A DNA stretch of 10,769 nt from Maribacter sp. (lineage in GTDB: Bacteria; Bacteroidota; Bacteroidia; Flavobacteriales; Flavobacteriaceae): assembly GCA_018679695.1 (NCBI GenBank), contig JAHHKH010000005.1:1-10769 (forward strand), given 5' to 3'. The notes below the pieces were generated by a model. That model made no database searches. It worked only from the letters and a program-made list of their open reading frames with translations, and was not told the origin of the DNA. Below, in pieces: positions 1 through 7,138 of the stretch. Both the position numbers and the translations under genes were made by a program. Position 1 is the first letter of the stretch; the number at the start of each line of letters is the position of its first letter.

Positions 1-438
1 GACCACATTAATTCCTTGAAAAATTCGATTTTACCTAAAGTGTTGCTCCATTCTGAAATAGATGATAATGACATTGCAACCTTCGAAGTTCTAATTTTAG
101 ATACCATAGGGCTTCTGACCAAAATATACAGCTATGCTGAGATAGCCTATGTAGGTGGCGGTTTCGCAACAGGATTGCACAATACCCTGGAACCAGCGGT
201 TTTTGGAATCCCCATATTAATAGGTCCTAATTATGACGGGTTCATTGAGGCCGAAAACCTTGTGGACAAAAAAGGTATTTTGGTTATCGAGAACTATGAT
301 GAATTCAAGGTTGTTTTAAATGACCTTTTGGATAACAAGGAATTTATGGAAAACATTGGACGAATTAATGCCAATTATGTTGAAGAAAACCAAGGTGCCA
401 GCATCCAAATCATGGCTCATATTCGTACATTATTATGA
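1..438 (+). CDS. waaA: 3-deoxy-D-manno-octulosonic acid (Kdo) transferase, C-terminal part (5' end outside window)
   Basis: The frame is open from base 1 and ends at TGA 436-438, giving the last 145 residues of a protein whose start lies upstream of the window. Seen: a glycine-rich segment AYVGGGF followed by HNTLEPAVFGIPILIGP, which matches the GGG...HN.LEP..FG.P...GP donor-nucleotide motif of the C-terminal GT-B domain of Kdo transferases (glycosyltransferase family 30). Known for the family: the enzyme moves Kdo from CMP-Kdo onto lipid A precursor at the inner face of the inner membrane, an essential step of lipopolysaccharide synthesis. It is a housekeeping gene and not obviously related to the sugar-acid cluster further on. 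The TTG at position 16 is an internal Leu codon and not a start. A small lipoprotein gene follows after 18 bp and may be co-transcribed. Confidence 0.9.
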   Translation, partial: DHINSLKNSILPKVLLHSEIDDNDIATFEVLILDTIGLLTKIYSYAEIAYVGGGFATGLHNTLEPAVFGIPILIGPNYDGFIEAENLVDKKGILVIENYDEFKVVLNDLLDNKEFMENIGRINANYVEENQGASIQIMAHIRTLL

Positions 439-456
439 TACGAATATCAAGCAACT

Positions 457-717
457 ATGAAATTTCCCCAAATTTTTATGCTTTTGGTTCTTTTGGGTGC
501 CATCATTTTCTCTTGTAGGGAAACTGTACGCAAAGAAGATAATACCCCCACGCCAGATTATAGTATACCTTCCGCTGAAAAGCATCGAAGAACAAGACCA
601 TCTCCAAAGAAAATTGATTCAATTCCCAGTGAAAATTCGCGGGAAAGCATCGAAAAAAAGCAAAAGAAATCCAAGGATTTAGATACCTTGAAACCTAAAG
701 TGGCCTTACTAGAATAG
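457..717 (+). CDS. small charged lipoprotein of unknown function
   Basis: This gene encodes an 86-residue protein that I do not recognise. Residues 1-19 form a signal peptide: a Lys at position 2, a hydrophobic core (MLLVLLGAII) and the lipobox-like IFS-C, so Cys20 is the likely lipidated residue. This loose lipobox is usual in Bacteroidota. The mature part (about 66 residues) is low in complexity and rich in Lys, Arg, Glu, Ser and Pro, with no predicted globular domain, as in a short disordered or coiled tether. The ATG at 457 lies 18 bp after the waaA stop, on the same strand, so the two may form one transcript. A second frame inside it (497-682) lacks any signal or motif and is taken as a shadow. 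Periplasmic or outer-membrane location is inferred from the signal only. Confidence 0.6.
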   Translation: MKFPQIFMLLVLLGAIIFSCRETVRKEDNTPTPDYSIPSAEKHRRTRPSPKKIDSIPSENSRESIEKKQKKSKDLDTLKPKVALLE

Positions 718-725
718 TTCAGGTT

Positions 726-753
726 TTTGGTTACCTATTTTTTGTTAGCTTTA
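726..753 (+). promoter_or_regulatory. possible promoter of the sugar porter gene
   Basis: TTTG at 726-729 could be the -33 element and TAGCTTTA at 746-753 the -7 element (Bacteroidota consensus TAnnTTTG, last base off), with 16 bp between TTG and TA. It lies 22 bp before the ATG at 775. The spacing is slightly short and the region is T-rich, so chance is a real possibility. Confidence 0.25.
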
Positions 754-774
754 CCAAAACCTAGAAACCAACCT

Positions 775-2130
775 ATGAATTCCAAACTTTTTCGAATTTC
801 GTTGACCGCGGCATTGTCAGGATTTTTATTTGGTTTTGATACCGTGGTCATTAGTGGTGCCAACTTGCCAATTAAGGAACTTTGGGATACTTCCCCATGG
901 TTTCATGGTACATTCATAATGTCAATGGCATTATGGGGTACTGTTGTAGGGTCACTTCTGGGCGGTATTCCTTGTGACAGATTCGGAAGGAAAAAAACCC
1001 TGTTCTGGATCGGTATTTTGTATGCTGTTTCTGCCTTAGGTTCTGCCATTGCATCAGATCCCTATATCTTTTCCTTTTTCAGATTCATTGGTGGTTTAGG
1101 CGTAGGTGCCTCCTCGGTTGCAGCGCCTATTTATATTTCTGAGATATCATCCCCAAAAAATAGGGGAAAACTAGGCGGTATGTACCAATTTAACTTGGTT
1201 TTAGGTATTCTCATAGCATTTATCAGTAATTATCTTTTACAGGGATTTGGCGGGGATAACGACTGGAGATGGATGCTTGGGGTAGAAGCGATTCCTGCCC
1301 TTATATACACGCTATTGGTTGTAAGTATTCCGAATAGCCCAAGATGGTTGGTCCTTAAAAAAGGGGATGACGAAGGGGCATTGGCGACTTTACAACTGAT
1401 TTATTCCGATGTACAGGCCCATGAAAAACTGAAGGACATAAAAGCGCACATCCCTGTTGGAAAAGCGAAAGAGAAGTTATTTTCGGGTAATTATAAAACA
1501 CCGTTGATATTGGCTTTTTTAATTGCTTTTTTCAATCAACTCTCGGGTATTAATTTCGTACTGTATTATGCCCCTGAAATTTTGGAACGTGCAGGGCTCG
1601 CTGCCCAAGAATCCTTATTTAGCTCAATTTCAATAGGGATCGTAAATCTAATTTTCACTTTTGTAGGCGTATGGTTGCTTGATAGATTGGGTAGAAAACA
1701 ATTGATGAAAATAGGATCAATCGGTTACATTGTCAGCCTCGGTATGGTAGGTTGGTGTTTCTATACTGGCGCCAGTTCTGTTTTGCTTTTGACATTCATC
1801 CTTATTTTCATTGCCTCCCATGCCATTGGGCAAGGTGCGGTAATCTGGGTATTCATATCTGAGATATTCCCTAATAAAGTCAGGGCGTTTGGCCAATCCT
1901 GGGGTACTGGGACCCATTGGGTTTTTGCCGCCATAATTACTTTGATAACCCCAATATTCCTAGATGGGGAGAAAGGTATTTTTAAGGATAATCCTTGGCC
2001 CATATTCGTGTTCTTTGCAGGCATGATGGTCTTACAATTGTTATTCGTATTGTTGATGATGCCAGAAACAAAGGGAATTTCATTGGAAGCACTTAGCGAT
2101 AAATTAAGTGGTAATAAGTCCCATTCTTGA
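775..2130 (+). CDS. MFS sugar porter family transporter (sugar:H+ symporter)
   Basis: The gene encodes a 451-residue, 12-helix inner-membrane transporter of the sugar porter family (XylE/AraE/GLUT type, TC 2.A.1.1). Seen, in order: GFLFGFDTVVISGA in helix 1 (16-29), DRFGRKK after helix 2 (68-74), PIYISEISSPKNRG (118-131), WRWM (164-167), PNSPRWL ending the N-terminal half (186-192), NQLSGIN...YY in helix 7 (254-265), DRLGRK (303-308), SEIFPNKVRAFG (362-373) and PETKG at the end (430-434). These are the paired family signatures, and Q255/N260 lie in the known sugar-binding helix. The start is taken as ATG 775; an in-frame TTG at 727 would add 16 residues with no family counterpart. The substrate cannot be read from sequence; an aldose such as L-galactose is a context guess. 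It lies apart from the catabolic genes but on the near side of the cluster. Confidence 0.93.
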   Translation: MNSKLFRISLTAALSGFLFGFDTVVISGANLPIKELWDTSPWFHGTFIMSMALWGTVVGSLLGGIPCDRFGRKKTLFWIGILYAVSALGSAIASDPYIFSFFRFIGGLGVGASSVAAPIYISEISSPKNRGKLGGMYQFNLVLGILIAFISNYLLQGFGGDNDWRWMLGVEAIPALIYTLLVVSIPNSPRWLVLKKGDDEGALATLQLIYSDVQAHEKLKDIKAHIPVGKAKEKLFSGNYKTPLILAFLIAFFNQLSGINFVLYYAPEILERAGLAAQESLFSSISIGIVNLIFTFVGVWLLDRLGRKQLMKIGSIGYIVSLGMVGWCFYTGASSVLLLTFILIFIASHAIGQGAVIWVFISEIFPNKVRAFGQSWGTGTHWVFAAIITLITPIFLDGEKGIFKDNPWPIFVFFAGMMVLQLLFVLLMMPETKGISLEALSDKLSGNKSHS

Positions 2131-2271
2131 GAAATGGCATTTTCGTTTTATCGAGATAATATGCTTTATATCCAAAAAACATACTAAACATCAGACATTT
2201 AGTCGAAATATTCTTAAAAATAGCTGGATTTTATGCAACAAATCCCTACATTGGAGTAAATAATTTAAATC
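2131..2271 (+). other. intergenic stretch between sugar porter and 42-residue gene
   Basis: 141 AT-rich bases with no hairpin-plus-T-run terminator and no convincing promoter. This leaves read-through from the porter gene into the 42-residue gene as the simplest reading. Nothing else is recognised in it. Confidence 0.4.
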
Positions 2272-2400
2272 ATGGAGCAGGAAATTACTTTTGGCACTAA
2301 GTTACTCAATGGTTTTTTAGGCATTATGGTAGTGATTTTGGTTGCTATTTTGCTAGCCGTTGTCGGCGGTCTTATTTTGGCCGCATTTGGTATCATATAG
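2272..2400 (+). CDS. 42-residue single-pass membrane protein, unknown
   Basis: A short frame from ATG 2272 to TAG 2398-2400 encodes 42 residues. The first 14 are polar to mixed (MEQEITFGTKLLNG). Residues 15-42 are an almost unbroken hydrophobic helix of Phe, Leu, Ile, Val, Ala and Gly that runs to the C-terminus, with no charged residue. It contains glycine and small-residue steps (AVVGG) of the kind that pack against another helix. It lies 141 bp after the sugar porter gene on the same strand and is followed 58 bp later by an intrinsic terminator, which supports it being the last gene of a transcript. A GGAG occurs at 2253-2256, rather far from the ATG. I do not recognise a family. Being a transporter-associated small protein is speculation; a chance frame is the alternative. 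Confidence 0.55.
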   Translation: MEQEITFGTKLLNGFLGIMVVILVAILLAVVGGLILAAFGII

Positions 2401-2458
2401 ACCAATTAAATCGGAGATTTCCCTAAAATCGCCTGCCTACTTGTTATAAGAAATTCCT

Positions 2459-2487
2459 AAACCCATCCTTGTTGATGGGTTTTTTTT
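2459..2487 (+). terminator. intrinsic (Rho-independent) terminator
   Basis: A perfect 9-bp stem, AAACCCATC (2459-2467) with GATGGGTTT (2474-2482), has a 6-base loop CTTGTT and continues into a run of eight T (2480-2487). It ends plus-strand transcription from the sugar porter and the 42-residue gene. In the other direction the stem is not followed by a T run, so it works poorly for the convergent sulfatase operon. Confidence 0.85.
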
Positions 2488-2576
2488 ATTTAGCTATAAT
2501 CTCTACACTATACTGGTAATCCCGTATCCGCAAGGAATCAAAATAAGGTAGTAGCGAGTATGATCAAGTCAATTCA

Positions 2577-4142
2577 CTATTTTAGTTCCAATTGTTGTAT
2601 TTCTTGGTCATCTGAGCCTCTAATTTTCTGGAAGAGTTGTATCATTTCATCCAATTTCCCTTTATTGTTGCCCGCAAGATTGTTTTGTTGACCTAGATCT
2701 TCCTTTAAATTATATAATTGATATATGGTATCATTGGCCAATTCAATATCCACATATTTATTTATGGCAGGACCTTCATAGGGAGGTATCATTACCCAAT
2801 CCCCTTTGCGAAATGCCGTTCTTGAGGTAGCTTCAAGTACGAGTTCATCACGACCAATACTACTTTTCCCCATGAATACATCTAACATGTTTTTGCTATC
2901 AGGTGTACTTTCGCTACTATTTACTAGAGCGGCAATTGAGGTAAACAAATCCAATTGTGATACCAAGGCATGGGATATGCCTGGCTTAATTTTCCCTTTC
3001 CAGTAGGTGATAAAAGGCACACGGGTACCAGCTTCAAACAGACTATACTTTCCGCCCCTTAAAACACCTGCTGGTTTATGATTGCCTAATTTTTCTACCG
3101 AATCATCATAATACCCGTCATTGACAACGGGACCATTATCACTGGAGAATACAACAAGGGTATTTTCCAACATACCCTCTGCCGCTAAGGTTTTAATCAA
3201 TTCCCCAACGACCCAATCGGCTTCGACGATTACATCTCCCCTAGGCCCCAAACCTGATTTACCTACGAAACGGGCATGAGGGGTTCGTGGCACATGGGGT
3301 TGCTGTAACGCATAATACAAAAAAAAGGGGGCGTCTTTATGAGCTTTTACATATTGCTGCGCTTCTGCCAAAAAGTAATCTGCCATATCTTCATCTATCC
3401 ACTTAGCGGATTCACCTCCCTTCATAAATCCGATTCTTGGAATGCCATTTACTATACTATTGTTATGCCCATGATGCCATTTCATTTTCAGCATTTCAGG
3501 ATTTTCCAGACCTGTGGGCTCGCCTTCGAAATTCTTATCATAATCTATTTCAATGGGGTCATTGGGGTCTAGGTTTACAACATATCCATTTTCAATGTAC
3601 ACCGTTGGTACCCGATCTTGTGTTGCGGCTAAAATGTTGCTGTAGTCAAATCCGACTTCATTTGGGCCGGGAATAATTTCTTGGTTCCAATCTACATTGC
3701 CGCTACCCAGACCTAAGTGCCATTTGCCAACAATACCGGTGTGGTATCCTTGTTTTTTTAACATTTTTGGGAGGGTCTTTTGTGCAGTGTCAATTATCAA
3801 TGGAGCAGTTCCGGGAAGGATTTTCGCTCTTTTGTTTCTCCATGGATATATACCGGTGAGCAAAGCATATCTACTTGGTGTACAAGTTGCGGATGAAGCA
3901 TAGCCATTGGTGAACTTCAATCCCCCATTGGCCAATTTATCTAAATTGGGCGTCTTTAATTCCGTCGCACCATAAGCCCCAAGTTCCCCATAACCCAAAT
4001 CATCAGCATAAATGACCACAATATTGGGCTTACTAGTTGTGGTTTCGGGGGTCTCTTTCCTTTCATCTATATTTTCCCTACAGGAAATAAATGCAAAAAA
4101 TACGGAAAAGAACAGGAGATAAAAACGAATTTCTTTTTTCAT
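2577..4142 (-). CDS. lipoprotein sulfatase, family S1 (formylglycine-dependent)
   Basis: The gene encodes a 521-residue sulfatase that hydrolyses sulfate esters. Residues 1-20 are a signal peptide ending FFAFIS-C, so Cys21 is probably lipidated and the enzyme sits in the periplasm or on the outer membrane. Seen: the metal pair D47-D48 in ADDLGYG; CTPSR at 87-91, the C-x-P-x-R motif whose Cys87 is converted to formylglycine; GYHTGIVGKWH at 132-142 (sulfatase signature 2, K140 and H142); QPHVP with H283; SSDNGP with metal ligands D335-N336; and RGGKYSLFEAGTRVP with K365. All expected active-site residues are present. It is the last gene of the minus-strand run, 55 bp after kdgK, which suggests the degraded sugar comes from a sulfated, probably algal, glycan. 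The exact substrate and subfamily cannot be told here. A formylglycine-generating enzyme must be encoded elsewhere. Confidence 0.93.
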   Translation of the reverse strand: MKKEIRFYLLFFSVFFAFISCRENIDERKETPETTTSKPNIVVIYADDLGYGELGAYGATELKTPNLDKLANGGLKFTNGYASSATCTPSRYALLTGIYPWRNKRAKILPGTAPLIIDTAQKTLPKMLKKQGYHTGIVGKWHLGLGSGNVDWNQEIIPGPNEVGFDYSNILAATQDRVPTVYIENGYVVNLDPNDPIEIDYDKNFEGEPTGLENPEMLKMKWHHGHNNSIVNGIPRIGFMKGGESAKWIDEDMADYFLAEAQQYVKAHKDAPFFLYYALQQPHVPRTPHARFVGKSGLGPRGDVIVEADWVVGELIKTLAAEGMLENTLVVFSSDNGPVVNDGYYDDSVEKLGNHKPAGVLRGGKYSLFEAGTRVPFITYWKGKIKPGISHALVSQLDLFTSIAALVNSSESTPDSKNMLDVFMGKSSIGRDELVLEATSRTAFRKGDWVMIPPYEGPAINKYVDIELANDTIYQLYNLKEDLGQQNNLAGNNKGKLDEMIQLFQKIRGSDDQEIQQLELK

Positions 4143-4197
4143 GATAATACAATTAGCAGTTCAAATTGGTTTCCTTGTCGCAATTAATCTTATGATT

Positions 4198-5286
4198 TTA
4201 TCTAACCACCCGACCCGAAGCATTTCCCCCCATTAAACGCTCTACTTCGGTTCTTGTAGAATAATTGAAATCCCCTTTGATCGAATGTTTAAGACAAGAT
4301 GCCGCAACCGCGTAGTTCAGTGCTGTTTGTGTTTCATTCAATTCTGGTGTGGTCAATGCAAAAATCAATCCCGCAGCAAAAGCATCGCCCCCACCAACAC
4401 GGTCCACGATATTCTTTATCTGATATGGACTATATTCTCCATCTTTATTAAGCGGTGCAAAAGCAGGCGTATCAGATGCCGCATTGTACAGCATAGCACC
4501 CCAATTGTTATGGCTTGCCGAAATACTTTCACGCAAGGTAATGGCCACCTTGCTTACATTAGGAAACTGCTGTAACACTTGACGGGCCACATCTGGATAT
4601 TTCGACGTATCAAGTGTGCCAGAATGAACATTGGTATCGCCAGCCTGAATGCCCAAAACATCATGACAGTCTTCTTCGTTACCTACGACAACATCGATAA
4701 ATGGCAAGATGCTTCGCATGGTTTTTTGTGCCAACTCACGGGTCGAATACTTGGAATCCCAATTCCAAAGCTTAGCCCGAAAATTCAAATCAATTGAAAC
4801 TGAAATCCCTGCTTCTTTTGCTTTTTTAGCCGCAAAGAGTGAAGCCTCACTTGCATTTTTCGAAAGTGCCGGGGTTATGCCACTTAGATGTAACCATTGT
4901 GCATCGGTAAAAATGGCATCCCAATCATAGGCGTCAGAAGGGGTTATCGCTATGGCGGAATCCGCTCGATCATAGATAACATTGCTTGGTCTTTGGTTAG
5001 CTCCTGTTTCTAAAAAATAAAGCCCTAAACGACCTTCATTTGTCCTTAATATGTATTGCGTATCTATGCCAATTGCACGCAAAGAATCCATAGTTGCCTC
5101 TGCCAGAGCATGCTTGGGAAGTGCTGTTACATAACGAGCTTCACCGCCAAAATTACAGATAGAAGCTGCAACACTGGCCTCTGCCCCCGCATAGGTCACT
5201 TCAAAATTGCGAGTCTGGCGTAATCGTAAATTAGCTGGTGAAGCAATACGCCCCATTATTTCTCCAAAAGTTACAATTTTCTTCAT
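4198..5286 (-). CDS. kdgK: 2-keto-3-deoxygluconate kinase (PfkB family)
   Basis: The gene encodes a 362-residue cytoplasmic sugar kinase of the PfkB/ribokinase fold that probably phosphorylates 2-keto-3-deoxygluconate (KDG) to KDPG with ATP. Seen: VTFGEIMGRI at the N-terminus; AGAEASVA at 33-40, the substrate-binding glycine/alanine motif; DLNFRAKLW at 166-174, typical of KDG kinases; VGNEED at 201-206; and DRVGGGDAFAAG at 295-306, the anion-hole motif with catalytic base D301 (most relatives read GAGD). At 362 residues it is longer than the roughly 310-residue E. coli enzyme, mainly through inserts in the second half. It lies 56 bp after eda, the next enzyme in the same pathway, and that pairing is the main reason to prefer KDG kinase over other PfkB sugar kinases. 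Confidence 0.87.
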   Translation of the reverse strand: MKKIVTFGEIMGRIASPANLRLRQTRNFEVTYAGAEASVAASICNFGGEARYVTALPKHALAEATMDSLRAIGIDTQYILRTNEGRLGLYFLETGANQRPSNVIYDRADSAIAITPSDAYDWDAIFTDAQWLHLSGITPALSKNASEASLFAAKKAKEAGISVSIDLNFRAKLWNWDSKYSTRELAQKTMRSILPFIDVVVGNEEDCHDVLGIQAGDTNVHSGTLDTSKYPDVARQVLQQFPNVSKVAITLRESISASHNNWGAMLYNAASDTPAFAPLNKDGEYSPYQIKNIVDRVGGGDAFAAGLIFALTTPELNETQTALNYAVAASCLKHSIKGDFNYSTRTEVERLMGGNASGRVVR

Positions 5287-5342
5287 CTTTTTTAGGTGTC
5301 ATGAACCCTGATAGCTTAATCTAGATTCGGTTGGTTGTTTTG

Positions 5343-6020
5343 TTAGTTAGTTTTCCGTATTTGATTGATCAATGCCCTTATTTCCTTGGCATTTTTAGTT
5401 ATGGCATCCCAATTTTCAGCTTGTATCAAGGGTCGTTTCGCTACCCATGTGCCCCCAATGGCTGTGATGATTTTGGACTTCAAATAGCTTGGGGCATTTT
5501 CCATATTGCATCCTCCCAGTGGTATGAACTTTAGGCCCAAATAATTATAGGGAGCAGACATACTTTCCAGATGTTTCATACCGCCAGAAGTTTGCGCTGG
5601 AAAGAACTTTAGAATGCGACAGCCATGTTCCACTGCCATTTCAATATCGGTTGGTGTCATTATGCTCGGTGCAAATGGAAGTCCTTGCTTATAGGCTTCT
5701 GCAATGATTTTTGGATTACATCCCGGTGAAACGGCAAAGTCGGCACCGACATCAACAACAGCCTTTACCTGTTCTATCGTTAGCACGGTACCAAAGCCCA
5801 AGGTTATTTCGGGTACTTCCTTTTTAATTGCCCTTGCCGAATCCAAGGCAGCTGGTGTTCGCAATGTAAGCTCAATGGAATCTACCCCACCCTCAAGAAG
5901 GGCCCTTGCAACCGAAACGGCATGCTTGACTTTATCAATAATTAATACTGCAATGATCCCGGTATCATCTATTTTTTGTATCAGTTCAGGCGTCATGGCC
6001 TGTTGGTCTATCGGTTGCAT
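5343..6020 (-). CDS. eda: KDPG / KHG aldolase
   Basis: The gene encodes a 225-residue class I aldolase that splits 2-keto-3-deoxy-6-phosphogluconate into pyruvate and glyceraldehyde 3-phosphate; relatives also cleave 4-hydroxy-2-oxoglutarate. Seen: IIAVL at 22-26; GGVDSIELTLRTP at 44-56, with general acid-base E50 and phosphate/carboxylate ligand R54; LGFGTVLT at 74-81; SPGCNP at 98-103; and GCRILKFFPA at 133-142, where K138 is the Schiff-base lysine. IPLGGCN and AIGGTW toward the C-terminus form the phosphate site. The length is close to the usual 205-225. The start is ATG 6020; Met9 (MTPEL) is a possible later start. It lies 47 bp after the PhyH gene and 56 bp before kdgK, in one probable operon. 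Confidence 0.92.
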   Translation of the reverse strand: MQPIDQQAMTPELIQKIDDTGIIAVLIIDKVKHAVSVARALLEGGVDSIELTLRTPAALDSARAIKKEVPEITLGFGTVLTIEQVKAVVDVGADFAVSPGCNPKIIAEAYKQGLPFAPSIMTPTDIEMAVEHGCRILKFFPAQTSGGMKHLESMSAPYNYLGLKFIPLGGCNMENAPSYLKSKIITAIGGTWVAKRPLIQAENWDAITKNAKEIRALINQIRKTN

Positions 6021-6067
6021 ATTTTAGAATTTTATTACAATGTATTAACTAAATCCGAAAAATAAAT

Positions 6068-6967
6068 TCATTCTATCATAGCTAAATTGCTATCAAACAG
6101 TAATGGAAAAAATTGACCTTCAATTTTTTGCCCTTTTGGTATTGCCGGAACACCTTTCAATAAAGGTTCATTCGTATTGGACACCGTACCATCTGCAAAA
6201 ACGTTCAAAACAAATGCCCTACGGGGTATTCCTGAAATATTGGCATAAGACCCATGGACCATTAAAGGATGATGGAAGGTTCCATATCCCTTCTTCATCT
6301 CAATAGGTACTGCGTTTTTGAACTCCTCTTTTTGTACATCACTCAAATATTCTTTGAACCCATCCATTGGTCCGGTTAAAGTTGGCTTGTCCAATAAACC
6401 CCATTTATGACTTTTCGGTACATAATGTAAACAACCATTTTCAACCGTAGCATCATCCAATCCTGTCCAGCAGGTCAAATGTTGCATCTTGATGGTTCTG
6501 GTCCAATAAGAATAATCTTGATGCCACGCAACCGCTCCCCCATCTTTTGCCGGCTTACAAAATAATTGGTCGTGCCAAAATCGTACAGATCTATCACCCA
6601 GCAACTGACTTGCAGCCATTAAAAATGCAGGGTTCCAGTTTACGTCATGAAAACCTGGGGTGATTCGCCAATGGCCTAGGGAATGAAAAATAACTTTATT
6701 GGGGTCTACCGATTCATTGGAATGAAATTCATAAAAAAGTTCATGAGCCGGATGTTTGGAATCCTGAATTTCGTCAAGCTCGGTATTTAATTGATCTACT
6801 TGCCATTCTTCCAATAGTTTGATGTTGGATAAGTAACCATTTGAATGAAAAAAAGCAACTTGTTCTTCAGTGAGTTTATACTGTTCCCATTCTTCAAGAG
6901 ACTGCGGCCATTCAAAAAAATCGGATGCTAATCCATGAACTTCTGACAAATCCCTCACTACTGACAT
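6068..6967 (-). CDS. phytanoyl-CoA dioxygenase (PhyH) family Fe(II)/2-oxoglutarate oxygenase
   Basis: The gene encodes a 299-residue cytoplasmic oxygenase; no signal peptide is seen. The jelly-roll facial triad is visible: WHQDYSYW supplies H149 and D151, and HHPLMVHGS supplies the distal H238. IPRRAFVLN (R249/R250) supplies the 2-oxoglutarate-binding arginine some 11 residues later. GCLHYVPKSHKWGL at 178-191 is a further typical PhyH segment. Enzymes of this family hydroxylate or oxidatively cleave small molecules using O2 and 2-oxoglutarate, but the substrate varies widely and cannot be read from sequence. It is the first gene of the minus-strand run and faces the divergent dehydrogenase gene, so it is probably expressed with the sugar-acid enzymes. 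A role on a sugar or sugar derivative is inferred from context only; true phytanoyl-CoA activity is unlikely here. Confidence 0.88.
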   Translation of the reverse strand: MSVVRDLSEVHGLASDFFEWPQSLEEWEQYKLTEEQVAFFHSNGYLSNIKLLEEWQVDQLNTELDEIQDSKHPAHELFYEFHSNESVDPNKVIFHSLGHWRITPGFHDVNWNPAFLMAASQLLGDRSVRFWHDQLFCKPAKDGGAVAWHQDYSYWTRTIKMQHLTCWTGLDDATVENGCLHYVPKSHKWGLLDKPTLTGPMDGFKEYLSDVQKEEFKNAVPIEMKKGYGTFHHPLMVHGSYANISGIPRRAFVLNVFADGTVSNTNEPLLKGVPAIPKGQKIEGQFFPLLFDSNLAMIE

Positions 6968-7002
6968 TTTATTCTTTATTTAAATATAAGTTAAATGCAT
7001 AA

Positions 7003-7036
7003 AAAAGTTATAAATATTCCTATTAGTCTTATCAAA
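7003..7036 (-). promoter_or_regulatory. candidate promoter of the phyH-eda-kdgK-sulfatase operon
   Basis: Read on the minus strand, TTTG (7036-7033) could be the -33 box and TAACTTTT (7010-7003) the -7 box (consensus TAnnTTTG, last base off), with 22 bp between, inside the usual Bacteroidota range. It would place the transcript start about 30 bp before the ATG at 6967. The assignment rests on pattern only. Confidence 0.35.
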
Positions 7037-7043
7037 ATGATAA
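7029..7043. promoter_or_regulatory. 15-bp perfect inverted repeat, possible operator
   Basis: TTATCA-AAA-TGATAA is a perfect 6-bp inverted repeat around three A bases, placed centrally in the 171-bp divergent region. It overlaps the candidate -33 box of the minus-strand operon and lies about 40 bp upstream of the candidate plus-strand promoter, so a dimeric regulator bound here could act on both sides. No regulator gene is in the window. The flanks are AT-rich, so chance cannot be excluded. Confidence 0.4.
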
Positions 7044-7085
7044 AATAGCCTTTCAGAAGAAATAACTAATGCCAAAATAAAGTAG

Positions 7086-7112
7086 TTGTTTGCGTTAGTT
7101 TTTTTAGCTTAG
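7086..7112 (+). promoter_or_regulatory. possible promoter of the dehydrogenase-uxaA-uxaB operon
   Basis: TTG at 7086-7088 and TAGCTTAG at 7105-7112 (consensus TAnnTTTG, one mismatch) are 16 bp apart and lie 26 bp before the ATG at 7139. The -7-like string TTAGCTT and the spacing repeat what is seen before the sugar porter gene (745-751). Weak evidence on its own. Confidence 0.28.
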
Positions 7113-7138
7113 GAGTGTACATTTCAACATCAATTGTT

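Noticed and set aside
727..774. TTG start extending the sugar porter by 16 residues
   Set aside because: The extension precedes the first helix with no family counterpart and overlaps promoter-like sequence; ATG 775 fits relatives.
6033..6047. Imperfect palindrome TATTACA-A-TGTATTA between the PhyH gene and eda
   Set aside because: It has one mismatch, is AT-rich and lies inside a 47-bp gap of a probable operon; expected by chance.
7111..7117. AGGAG at 7111-7115 as ribosome site or GTG 7115 as start of the dehydrogenase
   Set aside because: The AGGAG is too far from ATG 7139, and residues added by GTG 7115 do not resemble the family N-terminus, which begins at the ATG.
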